From Paenibacillus glucanolyticus NBRC 15330 (GTDB lineage: Bacteria; Bacillota; Bacilli; Paenibacillales; Paenibacillaceae), in NCBI RefSeq assembly GCF_004000885.1, contig NZ_BIMC01000015.1:1-64000 (forward strand): a stretch of DNA of 64,000 nt, read 5' to 3'. A program made the position numbers and the translations under genes. This document shows, one piece after another, positions 1 through 8,630 of the stretch (position 1 is the first letter of the stretch; each line of letters begins with the position of its first letter). The notes under the pieces are model-generated. The model made no database searches and was not told the DNA's origin. It saw nothing but the letters and a program-made list of their open reading frames with translations.

Positions 1-553
1 AATCCTCATTATATATCATGCCCCCGTATGGAATATAAATTTTTGCATCTGTATTATTTCCATTTGTGATAAAATCACGTAGAACCTGAGAGGGGGTACG
101 GTTCGTGTTTTTAACGGTAACTGAAAAGAAATCACCTTTCGATAATTTGTACAATCTGCTAGGGTCATCTATTTTTTTTGTGTTATCTGGAAATAACACA
201 GATAAAATTTGATGACTAAAGAACTCATCATAATTTAACGCATAACCACCAACAAATTGAGGATTATGAGGGTCTGTCATGTTATCGTAAATTGGATCGT
301 ATGTTTTATGCCGATGTTCAAGATTAATCTCGTATGTATTGCCTGTAGATTGCAGAGATTCAAAAAAATCGTTATACATAGTTGGTGTGATATAACCCTT
401 GTCACGAACAGAATCAACGAAAGTTGTAACTGACTTATATGCAGTCATAAATGAAATATCATCTTGATGTTGTGCTGAATTATCTAATGGAAATACGTAT
501 AATAAAATGATAGCTAAGATCAAGGTAAACACCTTGCTTATTGAGTTCATCAT
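1..553 (-). CDS. Membrane-anchored Tad-locus protein, 3' end beyond window
   Basis: The minus-strand frame opens at ATG 553 (a second ATG follows at once) behind a GGGGATAG ribosome binding site and stays open to base 1, so the C-terminus is outside the window. The first 20 residues are a hydrophobic segment (TLILAIILLYVFP) after a short polar N-terminus, fitting a signal anchor or pseudopilin-like leader. The rest is polar and soluble-looking. It is the last visible gene of the pilus operon, 17 bases after the preceding gene. I do not recognise the family; by position it could be a minor pilin or an assembly protein of the TadE/TadF kind, which is inference. Confidence 0.7.
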   Translation of the reverse strand, partial: MMNSISKVFTLILAIILLYVFPLDNSAQHQDDISFMTAYKSVTTFVDSVRDKGYITPTMYNDFFESLQSTGNTYEINLEHRHKTYDPIYDNMTDPHNPQFVGGYALNYDEFFSHQILSVLFPDNTKKIDDPSRLYKLSKGDFFSVTVKNTNRTPSQVLRDFITNGNNTDAKIYIPYGGMIYNED

Positions 554-570
554 GTTTCTATCCCCATCTC

Positions 571-957
571 TTATTGTGCTGTATATATCACCTTGGTTAT
601 TACCCCTAAGGTATTTCTTTCAAAGTTAGCTGTATATTCTCTGTTTAATGAAATCGTGGATACATCAATCTCATCAAATTGAAGGTTTTTATTGTATAAG
701 TGGTTGTTTACTATAATGTCTATTTTAGTATCCGGAATTTGTATTACAGACGCTGCTACCTCCTGTCCGGTTATAGCAGGTTTTACTGGAACTCCTAATG
801 TCGAGTGTATATCTCTTTCCAAATGAGTATTACTTTTACTAACTAGGTCTAATGACTTTGATATCGATAAATTCAAATAAATTGCACTCCCTAAAGCAAT
901 TACAAATACTGTGGCTGAAAAGCTAAAAAACATCCAGGATTTAACGTGACTAGTCAT
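571..957 (-). CDS. Small membrane-anchored protein of the pilus operon
   Basis: A 128-residue protein. The start at 957 (MTSHVKSW) is preferred because GGAGGTG lies just upstream of it; the longer frame from 1002 has no such site. Residues about 8-30 form one transmembrane helix (FFSFSATVFVIALGSAIYL), followed by an extracellular-type domain of about 95 residues without cysteines. It lies between the tandem pilin-like genes and the partial gene at the window edge, all on one strand. The topology resembles minor pilins or TadE-like proteins, but no diagnostic motif is visible, so the role is inferred from context only. Confidence 0.7.
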   Translation of the reverse strand: MTSHVKSWMFFSFSATVFVIALGSAIYLNLSISKSLDLVSKSNTHLERDIHSTLGVPVKPAITGQEVAASVIQIPDTKIDIIVNNHLYNKNLQFDEIDVSTISLNREYTANFERNTLGVITKVIYTAQ

Positions 958-1028
958 GCTCACCACCTCCATATTGTTATGTGGTAAGTCAGATCTCTCC
1001 AACTTACCACATATCTTTACTAAAAATT

Positions 1029-1511
1029 TTATTTTTGACGGAACAACAGACCCCGAACGACTCCACTATTATCCATGACGACCTGAGCTTCAAACTTACC
1101 TGATGGGTTAATATAATCGTTGCTGGATTCATCGGCAGAGGTTACAAGCGAACCTGTTGCTGTGCTTCCTGTAATGGCACCATAACCAGCAGACCCTTTT
1201 GGAACGGTAACGTTTACTACTTGGCTGTACCAAACACCAACAGGATTTTTACCAGTGATAACTTGAACGCCAAACTGACCCTTATCTGAAAATTTTCGAA
1301 GTGCATTTGTTACTTGGCTACCAGAAACGGTTGTGTTGTCATAAACTGTATAAGCCGTTTGAGATAGTTCAGTTTGAATATCCGAGAAATTGTTCTGTGC
1401 ACTTTTTGTAGCTTCTTGTGCGGAAATAAACATTACTACAGCAATAGTAATCAAAGCGATTACCAGAAAAAATCCTGCTGCCATTTTTAAAGCGCTTTGT
1501 GCATTATTCAT
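1029..1511 (-). CDS. Pilin-like protein A (tandem copy)
   Basis: A 160-residue protein with a short charged N-terminus, one long hydrophobic helix at about residues 10-31 (AAGFFLVIALITIAVVMFI), then an acidic amphipathic stretch and a beta-rich tail. This is the layout of type IV or Flp-like pilins and pseudopilins. No canonical prepilin peptidase site (G before F/M, E at +5) is evident, so processing is uncertain. The start is supported by GGGGG 12 bases upstream. The next gene upstream encodes a close paralogue whose first 36 residues are identical. Gene position after the Tad motor genes suggests the fibre subunit; this is inference. Confidence 0.75.
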   Translation of the reverse strand: MNNAQSALKMAAGFFLVIALITIAVVMFISAQEATKSAQNNFSDIQTELSQTAYTVYDNTTVSGSQVTNALRKFSDKGQFGVQVITGKNPVGVWYSQVVNVTVPKGSAGYGAITGSTATGSLVTSADESSNDYINPSGKFEAQVVMDNSGVVRGLLFRQK

Positions 1512-1529
1512 CTTTTTAAATCCCCCTAA

Positions 1530-2009
1530 TTATACTTGTTTAAAAACTAATCCTCGCACAACGCCGCTATTGTCCGTTATCACTTGTGCCTTAAACTTAC
1601 CTGAAGGATTGATGTAATCATTGCTCGATTCGTCAGAAGTAGTTGTTAATTGACCAGGAGCATTTCCAGTAATAGAGCCATAGGCTGTCGTCCCAATCGG
1701 CACCGTTATATTTACAATCTTGTTATACCAAGTGCCTACAAGGTTTTTACCAGTAATCACCTGGACGCCAAACTGGTCCTTATCAGAAAACTTTCGAAGT
1801 GCGTTCATTACTTGGCTGCCGCTAACTGTCGTATTGTCATATACGGTGAAAGAGGTTTGCGATAGCTCGGTTTGGATATCCGAGAAATTTTCCTGAGCAT
1901 TCTTCGTCGCCTCTTGAGCAGAGATGAACATTACCACTGCGATGGTAATCAAAGCGATAACTAGAAAAAAACCAGCAGCCATTTTTAGAGCACTTTGTGC
2001 ATTATTCAT
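1530..2009 (-). CDS. Pilin-like protein B (tandem copy)
   Basis: A 159-residue paralogue of the product of 1029-1511. Residues 1-36 are identical to that protein and most of the remainder is conserved; differences cluster in the middle (LVGTWYNKI versus PVGVWYSQV) and near the tail. The same single N-terminal helix and extracellular-type domain are present. A GGGACGCAAGG-like stretch precedes the start. The pair is separated by 18 bases and follows the TadB/C-like gene directly. A recent duplication with divergence of the exposed half would suit two interchangeable or co-assembled subunits. Family membership is inferred from shape and context. Confidence 0.75.
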   Translation of the reverse strand: MNNAQSALKMAAGFFLVIALITIAVVMFISAQEATKNAQENFSDIQTELSQTSFTVYDNTTVSGSQVMNALRKFSDKDQFGVQVITGKNLVGTWYNKIVNITVPIGTTAYGSITGNAPGQLTTTSDESSNDYINPSGKFKAQVITDNSGVVRGLVFKQV

Positions 2010-2030
2010 TCCAACCTTGCGTCCCCTTTT

Positions 2031-4112
2031 CTAAGAAATTCTACCTACTTGTTCGTAATAACTACCCATCTGTTCAATACTCATATACACGAGCGGGAAT
2101 ACGAGATACAAGAACACAAGAGCATACATTGGAGCAAATCCGAGCATTTGCCCCCATTCCTTTTTGGTATCAATAATTTTTTCATAATCTTGTTTTCTTT
2201 GTTCAAAGTTGAATGCTCGGTCAGTTTCAAGATCGTCGAATGCTTCGTTGATAGGGATTTTCTCAACTGCAACTTGCAATCTTTCGATCGTTCGAACAAA
2301 AGGAATAAATGGTACATCTTCTTTTAATTGCTCAAGAGAATCCTCAGGTCCAGAATCATAATGGAGAAGACATTTTTGGAGGGGTTCTTTGAAGACTGAT
2401 GAGAACCGTTCCATCCATTCAAGAATCGTTTCAACTGATACTCTTTCAATTTCAGATAACATTGAAATGATCGTATGAAATTGTTCAACCTCATTTTGCA
2501 TCTCCATCGCTCGAATTTTTTTCTGAAACATCAGAATCCAAACCGGAACATAATATCCAACCAATCCTAGACCGATAGCAATCAGAAGTTCCCACCACTT
2601 TAAGTACTCATTTGATATAACTATCGTCTTTTCGATTATACGGTTAGATGTGGATGCAACCATTTTGTCATCAGCATCCGGCATTTCTTTTTGTATTGCG
2701 AGGGCAACTCTATCTCTTAGATTTTGTTTCACCCCCTTCAATTGATTAATTATTTTTCTATCAAACTCGGTAGTTTTGTTAGCCTTCGCTAGTTCCTCCT
2801 GAGAAAGCTTCCCAAACATCACTTCACTTTTTATTGGAGTATTCAACACGTTGTGTACAGTAAGTGAATGCATGTAAATGAAAGAAGAAAACATTCCTAG
2901 AAAGAGAACACTGCAAAGCAACAAACGCCGAACGAAAAACCATTCAATTGGAAGGGGAGAATTAGATTCTTTTAGCAAAAGATTGAGCTTGTATCGTTCC
3001 CTTCTATTTGAAGCAGGAATAATGCGATCAACAATAAATCTTATAGGGGGAATCTCGTAAATCCGCTTTTCCCATTTAAACCGTTTTGTTTTCGCAACAT
3101 ATTTACCTTCATTTGTTTCTTGTATCTTCCTAAGTAATACATAAGAAACAACAATGATAGTAAAAACGGATATTTTAGTGATGATTCCTAACTTTGATGT
3201 ATAGAAATCAGTCATGGCTGGGAAATTTCCGCGCGCCCAGGTTTCAATAGCTTTTGTGAACAAAACCGGGGTTATTGCTATGATGGTCAAACCTCGAAGA
3301 TAGTAACTCAGTTTTTCCCTACGTAATATTTCAAGATTTATTTCTTTCTTTAGTCTGTCAAGAGCTGTTAGAAACATAGATGAACCATCTCTTAATTTTT
3401 TGTCACCAAACTCTTTTATTAAGAAGGAAATTCCAGCGAAAACCTTGAGAAACCGATTGGGTGCTACTTCGTAATAATTTTCGAGTTCCTTTTCCGGGTC
3501 TATATCTGTAAGAATTTCATATACTCGTTTTGCATGGAGTGAAGCCTCATATGATTTCGCTTCCGCAGCATCAAAGATTGCCTCTTCCACCATCCCATGC
3601 TGGTGAAAGTGATACCGGACATCAGACAGCATATCGACAAATTGTTTTAACAATCGATCCTCTACTTTATTAATGAAGGAATCCATCAGACTTCCATGAA
3701 TGACCAATGCTCCTAACAACACCATAAAGGTGGTTAGAAGATCTCGATTGATGAAGATTAGAAAGAGAACCGTAACAGTGATTATGGTGAGAGTCATAAA
3801 CACTATTCGCATAGTCATTTTTCGTAAAGTAAATTCATCATAAGAATGAATATTTGAAATCCTTCTCCGAACACGTGCGACGTAATTTTTAATGCCAGGG
3901 ATTCTAACAGCTTTGGAATACGAAGATCTAAAGAATTTATCTAAGTTCCTCTTATTTTTAACTCTTTTTGGATTGATCAGATCCCTATAATAATTTGATT
4001 CCTGAAGGTCGCTGCTATTATCGATCTTTCTGGATATCACTTTCATTGCAATGAAGGTAAAGGCAAACAGAAAAATACTTGCACCAGCGATGGTTAACAG
4101 TAGAGAAGTCAT
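2031..4112 (-). CDS. Double T2SF-type inner-membrane platform protein (TadB/TadC-like)
   Basis: A 693-residue membrane protein. An N-terminal helix (about residues 4-25) is followed by a cytoplasmic stretch, paired helices near 105-145, a helical domain, helices near 270-325, then a second unit with helices near 385-405 and 505-525, a helical domain (QFHTIISMLSEIERVSVETI) and C-terminal helices (MLGFAPMYALVFLYLVFPLV). Two such halves match TadB and TadC, which are normally separate proteins forming the motor platform of Tad pili. Here they appear as one polypeptide. The gene overlaps the end of the TadA-like gene by four bases (ATGA), indicating translational coupling. Confidence is good for the T2SF role, moderate for the fusion. 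Confidence 0.8.
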   Translation of the reverse strand: MTSLLLTIAGASIFLFAFTFIAMKVISRKIDNSSDLQESNYYRDLINPKRVKNKRNLDKFFRSSYSKAVRIPGIKNYVARVRRRISNIHSYDEFTLRKMTMRIVFMTLTIITVTVLFLIFINRDLLTTFMVLLGALVIHGSLMDSFINKVEDRLLKQFVDMLSDVRYHFHQHGMVEEAIFDAAEAKSYEASLHAKRVYEILTDIDPEKELENYYEVAPNRFLKVFAGISFLIKEFGDKKLRDGSSMFLTALDRLKKEINLEILRREKLSYYLRGLTIIAITPVLFTKAIETWARGNFPAMTDFYTSKLGIITKISVFTIIVVSYVLLRKIQETNEGKYVAKTKRFKWEKRIYEIPPIRFIVDRIIPASNRRERYKLNLLLKESNSPLPIEWFFVRRLLLCSVLFLGMFSSFIYMHSLTVHNVLNTPIKSEVMFGKLSQEELAKANKTTEFDRKIINQLKGVKQNLRDRVALAIQKEMPDADDKMVASTSNRIIEKTIVISNEYLKWWELLIAIGLGLVGYYVPVWILMFQKKIRAMEMQNEVEQFHTIISMLSEIERVSVETILEWMERFSSVFKEPLQKCLLHYDSGPEDSLEQLKEDVPFIPFVRTIERLQVAVEKIPINEAFDDLETDRAFNFEQRKQDYEKIIDTKKEWGQMLGFAPMYALVFLYLVFPLVYMSIEQMGSYYEQVGRIS

Positions 4113-5995
4113 GATACTTCACCCCAATGTTCTTCCAGAAATGATTTAAATCCTTCGGTATCCTCTGGAGACATATGGTCTATCATTTCAATTCTGTTTC
4201 TTTCAGAGATTTTATTTACCGGTACATACCTACCTTCACGAAATTCAATAATGTTTCTCGGTTCGTAAAGTTTTGGTGCTGTAACTCTCTCGTAATACTC
4301 ACGCTGAGTGTCGAAGAATTTTTCGAATTTATTCTCCAGCCCTATGACTTTTTTATAATTATCCGGAAGTGGTGCAAGTTCAGTCGGAATACATTCAGTG
4401 ATACGTTCGATATAACGTCTTCCGTCAAAATCCTTTTTGAGATGAATATCAAAATTGAGGACATTAACAACTTGTTCTTCCGCAATGGTTTCATCATGGA
4501 ACATTCCAGTTTTCATTAGTGAGTTCCGAAGAGACATTATTAATGCTTGAAATGTTTTAGCATGATGCGAAAACAAAGTGAATAAACTTGCTACCTGACT
4601 CATTTGAATCATCCATGCGGCCACCGGATCCGTTGCCACTTCTCCCAAGATGTTCACAGAACCATCGGTTTTCTTTTGAATATCTAATGCTTCTTGACCA
4701 GAAATTTGGTCCGTTTCTCTTAAACTCAGTATGTTTCTTTCTTTGTAGATCTTACGGAGGTGGAGCTCAAATGCCATTTCTTGAACACGAATAGTATGCC
4801 AAGCATATATAAATCTGACCATCGCCATAATCAGTGTGGTTTTACCTGTTCCCTGTGCACCAGTTATAGCTGTAATTCGTGCGCCCTTGACAAGATATTT
4901 TATCAATCCTATTGGTAAATCTGCGTTTTCTTCTTTAATTAGTTGATCAAGAGAAGCGTTAGGCACATCAAATTTCCTCACGAAGAACGCCCATGTTTCT
5001 GCTAATTTAGGTCTTAGTACGACTACCCTACTTCCGTCTTTCATTTCATTTACCATATACCCATTACTCTCCGAAAGCTGGCCGGGATTATTATACTTAT
5101 AGATATTTTGGCAAACACGTTTGAGTTCGTGTTCACTTCCAAAGGTTAGAAAAGATAAATGTATGGATTTCCCCTTAAAGAATATCCAAACGCTATCATG
5201 AGCATAAGGTACATCTTCAGATTTCATCTGCTGTATGTAGTGATCATACTCACCAACCAGATGCATAAAAGATGTTGGCAAACCCGAGACACCACCAGAA
5301 ACACCATCAATATTCATGTCCCTTATCTCGTCAGTTGGTCCGAATCCTTTGAGTTCCTGGTACACCCTTTGAACAACTATATTGAGCTTGTCTTCAAAGT
5401 TGATTCCTTTAAATTCTTTTTGAAAAACATATTCAATTTCCTCTGATGTAATAATGTAAGAAGGCGTCTTACCTTCCTCTATTACATTTTTCAAATGATC
5501 AAGATTATGATTTTCAATTAATTTGGTGAGAGCATCGAAACCAAATTTCTTTTTGTATTGATATAGAAGAATTTCGAATTTATCCTGTATAGTTAAGCTT
5601 TTTCGATCATCAAACGGTATTACTAGATTAATATTGTTATCATTAAATCCATAAGTCTTGTATAACAGATCAAACAGAAAAGTTTTAACATATGTTTTGT
5701 CGTTAATGTCACCGTAAACGCATCCTTTTAAAGCCCTTTTTAGCTCTACGCGTTTCCGCTTTAAACGTATAAATTCCTCTTCTGTTAAATTCAAATCCAT
5801 AAGATCGGATTTAGCGAGTTCGTGTAAAGTTTCCTTGATGTATTCACGTATTTTTTCCAATGAAAACTTCGCATCGCCTTCTTCTTTTCTCGGGGCAACA
5901 AATTTTCTGTCAGTAAGCTTGAAATAAAATAGTATAGCGGCTATTAAAATCATTACAACTATTAGGCTTGTATTGATCAAGTAGACTGATATCAT
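4109..5995 (-). CDS. TadA/CpaF-like secretion ATPase with N-terminal membrane anchor
   Basis: A 628-residue ATPase of the VirB11/TadA family that powers pilus assembly or secretion. The Walker A motif GAQGTGKTT is near residue 378, the Walker B-like VNILGEVATD near 448 and the histidine box SHHAKT near 476. Upstream is a long N-terminal domain. Unusually, residues 4-25 (YLINTSLIVVMILIAAILFY) form a predicted membrane helix; TadA proteins are normally soluble hexamers, so this one may be tethered. The gene directly follows a CpaE-like gene and overlaps the TadB/C-like gene. The frame and all core motifs are intact, so activity is plausible. Confidence 0.88.
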   Translation of the reverse strand: MISVYLINTSLIVVMILIAAILFYFKLTDRKFVAPRKEEGDAKFSLEKIREYIKETLHELAKSDLMDLNLTEEEFIRLKRKRVELKRALKGCVYGDINDKTYVKTFLFDLLYKTYGFNDNNINLVIPFDDRKSLTIQDKFEILLYQYKKKFGFDALTKLIENHNLDHLKNVIEEGKTPSYIITSEEIEYVFQKEFKGINFEDKLNIVVQRVYQELKGFGPTDEIRDMNIDGVSGGVSGLPTSFMHLVGEYDHYIQQMKSEDVPYAHDSVWIFFKGKSIHLSFLTFGSEHELKRVCQNIYKYNNPGQLSESNGYMVNEMKDGSRVVVLRPKLAETWAFFVRKFDVPNASLDQLIKEENADLPIGLIKYLVKGARITAITGAQGTGKTTLIMAMVRFIYAWHTIRVQEMAFELHLRKIYKERNILSLRETDQISGQEALDIQKKTDGSVNILGEVATDPVAAWMIQMSQVASLFTLFSHHAKTFQALIMSLRNSLMKTGMFHDETIAEEQVVNVLNFDIHLKKDFDGRRYIERITECIPTELAPLPDNYKKVIGLENKFEKFFDTQREYYERVTAPKLYEPRNIIEFREGRYVPVNKISERNRIEMIDHMSPEDTEGFKSFLEEHWGEVS

Positions 5996-6829
5996 TTACT
6001 CTCCCCCTGACTCAAGTCTTCCAAGTTTGAGGTCTAACTTAGCAGAAATCGCACGCGAGAGTTTATTCACTTCTGCGAAAAAGGAGCTGTTTTCATGTGA
6101 AGAAGATATGTGTCTGTTTCTCAAGAAAAAATCCAACACATTACTATCATTGGTAGCATCTAAGAATGAGCTGCAATGAGGAACAGTATATATTTTGTTT
6201 TTCAGTCGATATTTTCTTTGAATATTCTTAACACTATACTTTGATTGATCATCATACTTCCCAAGAACAAATAGGTGCTCCTTTTGATTTAGAATTTCTG
6301 GATACTCCTTGTTTTCGAAAAATGAATTCAATACTGTTAAATTCTGATTTAGACAGACAACTACCAAATCACTTTCCTGCAATACCGTTTTTGTTAGCTC
6401 ATTTGTTACTCCACTAGGGACATCAATCAATGTTAAATCATAATAATTCTCTGCATTTCTTAAAATAGCTGGAACTGCTTGAATAAGCTGCTCATGAAAA
6501 TCTTGATCTGGTTTTGTTGTTCCGTAGAGCATATCAAGATGTCCTTTAATTAATGGAGTAGTGTTGTCTCGAATAGACTCAGGTGTTAACCTGTTACTTT
6601 TTGCAAGTCTTTCCAATGCATCAATCCCATAATCCGTGAAGGAGTGTGATAAATGGTTTGAATCTACAGGTTTTTTATATGAGTTTTCAAGGGTCGTTTT
6701 ACGCCAATGAGTATGTGTAATTAAAGTTTTAATAGGCGTATTCATACCGATATTTGTAGCCGTAGCAATTAGATTCGATGTTGTAGCAACTTGACCGTCT
6801 CTAATTCCCCAAAATGCAACCGTCGCCAA
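5996..6829 (-). CDS. CpaE/MinD-like ATPase, degenerate P-loop
   Basis: A 277-residue protein with the ParA/MinD fold pattern: an N-terminal beta strand and P-loop position (FWGIRDGQVATTSNLIA), a switch II-like LIDVPSGV near residue 143 and the DLVVVCLNQN strand after it. The deviant Walker A should read KGGxGKTT; here the signature lysines are replaced, so ATP binding may be altered or lost. CpaE-type proteins place Tad pilus machinery at a cell site. It lies one base from the TadA-like gene and two bases from the next ATPase-like gene, in one operon. The family call is good; the exact role is inferred. Confidence 0.72.
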   Translation of the reverse strand: MATVAFWGIRDGQVATTSNLIATATNIGMNTPIKTLITHTHWRKTTLENSYKKPVDSNHLSHSFTDYGIDALERLAKSNRLTPESIRDNTTPLIKGHLDMLYGTTKPDQDFHEQLIQAVPAILRNAENYYDLTLIDVPSGVTNELTKTVLQESDLVVVCLNQNLTVLNSFFENKEYPEILNQKEHLFVLGKYDDQSKYSVKNIQRKYRLKNKIYTVPHCSSFLDATNDSNVLDFFLRNRHISSSHENSSFFAEVNKLSRAISAKLDLKLGRLESGGE

Positions 6830-6831
6830 TC

Positions 6832-7509
6832 TTATCCCCTCCTTGCAGTTTTGAGTGCATTGCTGATCGACTTCTCATCAACAATTTCACTATCCATTAA
6901 CAAACCAGCTAGTGATTTTCTATAGTGTCCTGAAAATCGCTTCAGGTTCGAACGCTCATCATGTACATTTTCAACATATCTTTGGTAGTCAACTTCATCG
7001 AAGTTAAACAAGTGAATAGTATCTGTGCGAAGGATTTTCGGATTATCGAAGAAATCATAAATAAAATCCTCATCCATATGGGTTGAGATGTAATTATTAA
7101 CAATCAGTGTAAAGATGTGCGATTCATTCTCTCTTTCTTTAAACAAATCTTCTAGAATAGCTCGTGTTCTTTTTAAAGCAGACTTTTCGAGTGTTGAAAA
7201 AATATAAATTTTATCGAACTCATCAAGAGAAACATCAGATATAAAATCGCTATTATCAATATCGATCTGTATGTAGTCATATTCATTCAAATTGACTTTG
7301 TTTAAATGTTTTTTGTTCAACGCACAGTCAAACCCCTCAAACTCGATAAGGTCCATCTTCTCCGTTATTTCAGGTATTGATGCAGCTACATCTCCAGATT
7401 GTGTTCCATCTACATAGAGACCTTTTAAGCCAGTTAATGAAACTACCTTTATCAGGTTTAGAAGGACCGATGTTTTATCTACAGAACCTATATATAATAT
7501 TTTTTTCAT
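6832..7509 (-). CDS. Short MinD/ParA-like protein of the Tad operon
   Basis: A 225-residue protein starting at ATG 7509, chosen because GGGAG lies eight bases upstream; the ATG at 7524 contains that site. It opens with KKILYIGSVDKTSVLLNLI, a strand and shortened P-loop-like turn, then KGLYVDGT and a DYIQIDIDNS strand, in the order seen in ParA/MinD proteins. The glycine-rich Walker A is missing. It is the second of three MinD-like genes in the operon and probably a non-canonical or pseudo-ATPase partner. An alternative is an unrelated Rossmann-like protein; sequence similarity to true CpaE is weak by eye. Confidence 0.6.
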   Translation of the reverse strand: MKKILYIGSVDKTSVLLNLIKVVSLTGLKGLYVDGTQSGDVAASIPEITEKMDLIEFEGFDCALNKKHLNKVNLNEYDYIQIDIDNSDFISDVSLDEFDKIYIFSTLEKSALKRTRAILEDLFKERENESHIFTLIVNNYISTHMDEDFIYDFFDNPKILRTDTIHLFNFDEVDYQRYVENVHDERSNLKRFSGHYRKSLAGLLMDSEIVDEKSISNALKTARRG

Positions 7510-7528
7510 GTTTTTCACTCCCATCTTT

Positions 7529-8614
7529 TTAAGGGTTTATGGCGTCTTGATTCTGCTCAAAGATATTCTGCTGTTTGTCTTCTGGAATTGAATTATCTGT
7601 TGTCGGTTCTAAAATATTGCTTTTTTCTGTTGGATTTGTCCCATTCGATGAGTTAACACCTTCATTGCTGGACTTATCGTTTAATTGTTGTTCTTCATTT
7701 CCAATTGCACTACTTGATTCATTCTGAGAAAAACCATTGGTTCCGTTATTTACTTGATAACTTGTGGCCCCTGTGGTGTACTTCATTTTGTCCACCTCAT
7801 TTAATGAAGACAAATCTTTATCAAGTTGATTTCGGAGACGTTTGTTCAACTCAACCTTTGCGACTTCTATGATATTCGGATCATTTTGCATGAGTTCAAG
7901 TACTTTATTATTAACTGGATATGTTGTTATCGCCTTCTCTTGGAATTGTGGATCCGTATAAGTTAGGGCATAAATTCTTGCGCCATTAATAAATGCGTCC
8001 ACTATGGCACTCGACATGGTTAGAATTTCGCTTTCATTCATTTCATACCAAACGGTCCCAGTAGCACCTACGAGTTTTTGAACCTTCTTTTTCGATAACA
8101 CAATGTAATCATGCCCTGTAGGAAAGTTGATCCTAACATCTACGTATTGGGCATTCGCTAAATCTGAAGGAAGTTGCATTACATTAAACTCTTGATATCT
8201 GAGATCATTTGGTGTCACGCCCTCATCGTAAAGAATACTGGGAATAATCGCTGTATTCTTTGCTGCATCGATCTTAATCGTTTTATTTACTATTTCTTTA
8301 GGGTCTACTAGACTATTTGCCGGCACTTCGTCCTCATTTAATTCAACTTGTTGAAGATCATCAGGCTTAATTTTTGTACCTGCTTGAATATCTTTCTTAA
8401 GCAGCAAAACAGACTTCTTTTTTTCTTGTTCTGCAATTTGAGCTGCTTTCATCTCATCAATCTGTTTTTGATAGGCAGCACGTATTTCATTTTCTTTCTT
8501 TGTTTGCTGAACACCGTTGTATACCATTACTCCTCCGAATATAGAAGCAGTCAATACAACACCGGCTAAGCCTGCGATGATTAGTTGCTTGTGCCTTGGA
8601 CGAATCTTTGACAT
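7529..8614 (-). CDS. CpaB/RcpC-like pilus assembly protein (SAF domain)
   Basis: A 361-residue protein with an N-terminal membrane helix (about residues 10-31), a charged coiled-coil linker (KKENEIRAAYQKQ to EQEKKK) and then a SAF-type domain beginning VLLLKKDIQAGTKIKPDDL, which is the usual start of CpaB/RcpC proteins and of antifreeze-like SAF folds. CpaB proteins sit at the outer side of the membrane in Tad systems. The C-terminal 80 residues are low-complexity, rich in N, S, E and Q, and probably disordered. GAGGGG precedes the start. It lies between the long CpaE-like gene and the short MinD-like gene. Confidence 0.78.
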   Translation of the reverse strand: MSKIRPRHKQLIIAGLAGVVLTASIFGGVMVYNGVQQTKKENEIRAAYQKQIDEMKAAQIAEQEKKKSVLLLKKDIQAGTKIKPDDLQQVELNEDEVPANSLVDPKEIVNKTIKIDAAKNTAIIPSILYDEGVTPNDLRYQEFNVMQLPSDLANAQYVDVRINFPTGHDYIVLSKKKVQKLVGATGTVWYEMNESEILTMSSAIVDAFINGARIYALTYTDPQFQEKAITTYPVNNKVLELMQNDPNIIEVAKVELNKRLRNQLDKDLSSLNEVDKMKYTTGATSYQVNNGTNGFSQNESSSAIGNEEQQLNDKSSNEGVNSSNGTNPTEKSNILEPTTDNSIPEDKQQNIFEQNQDAINP

Positions 8615-8630
8615 TTGTATTTATCCCCTC

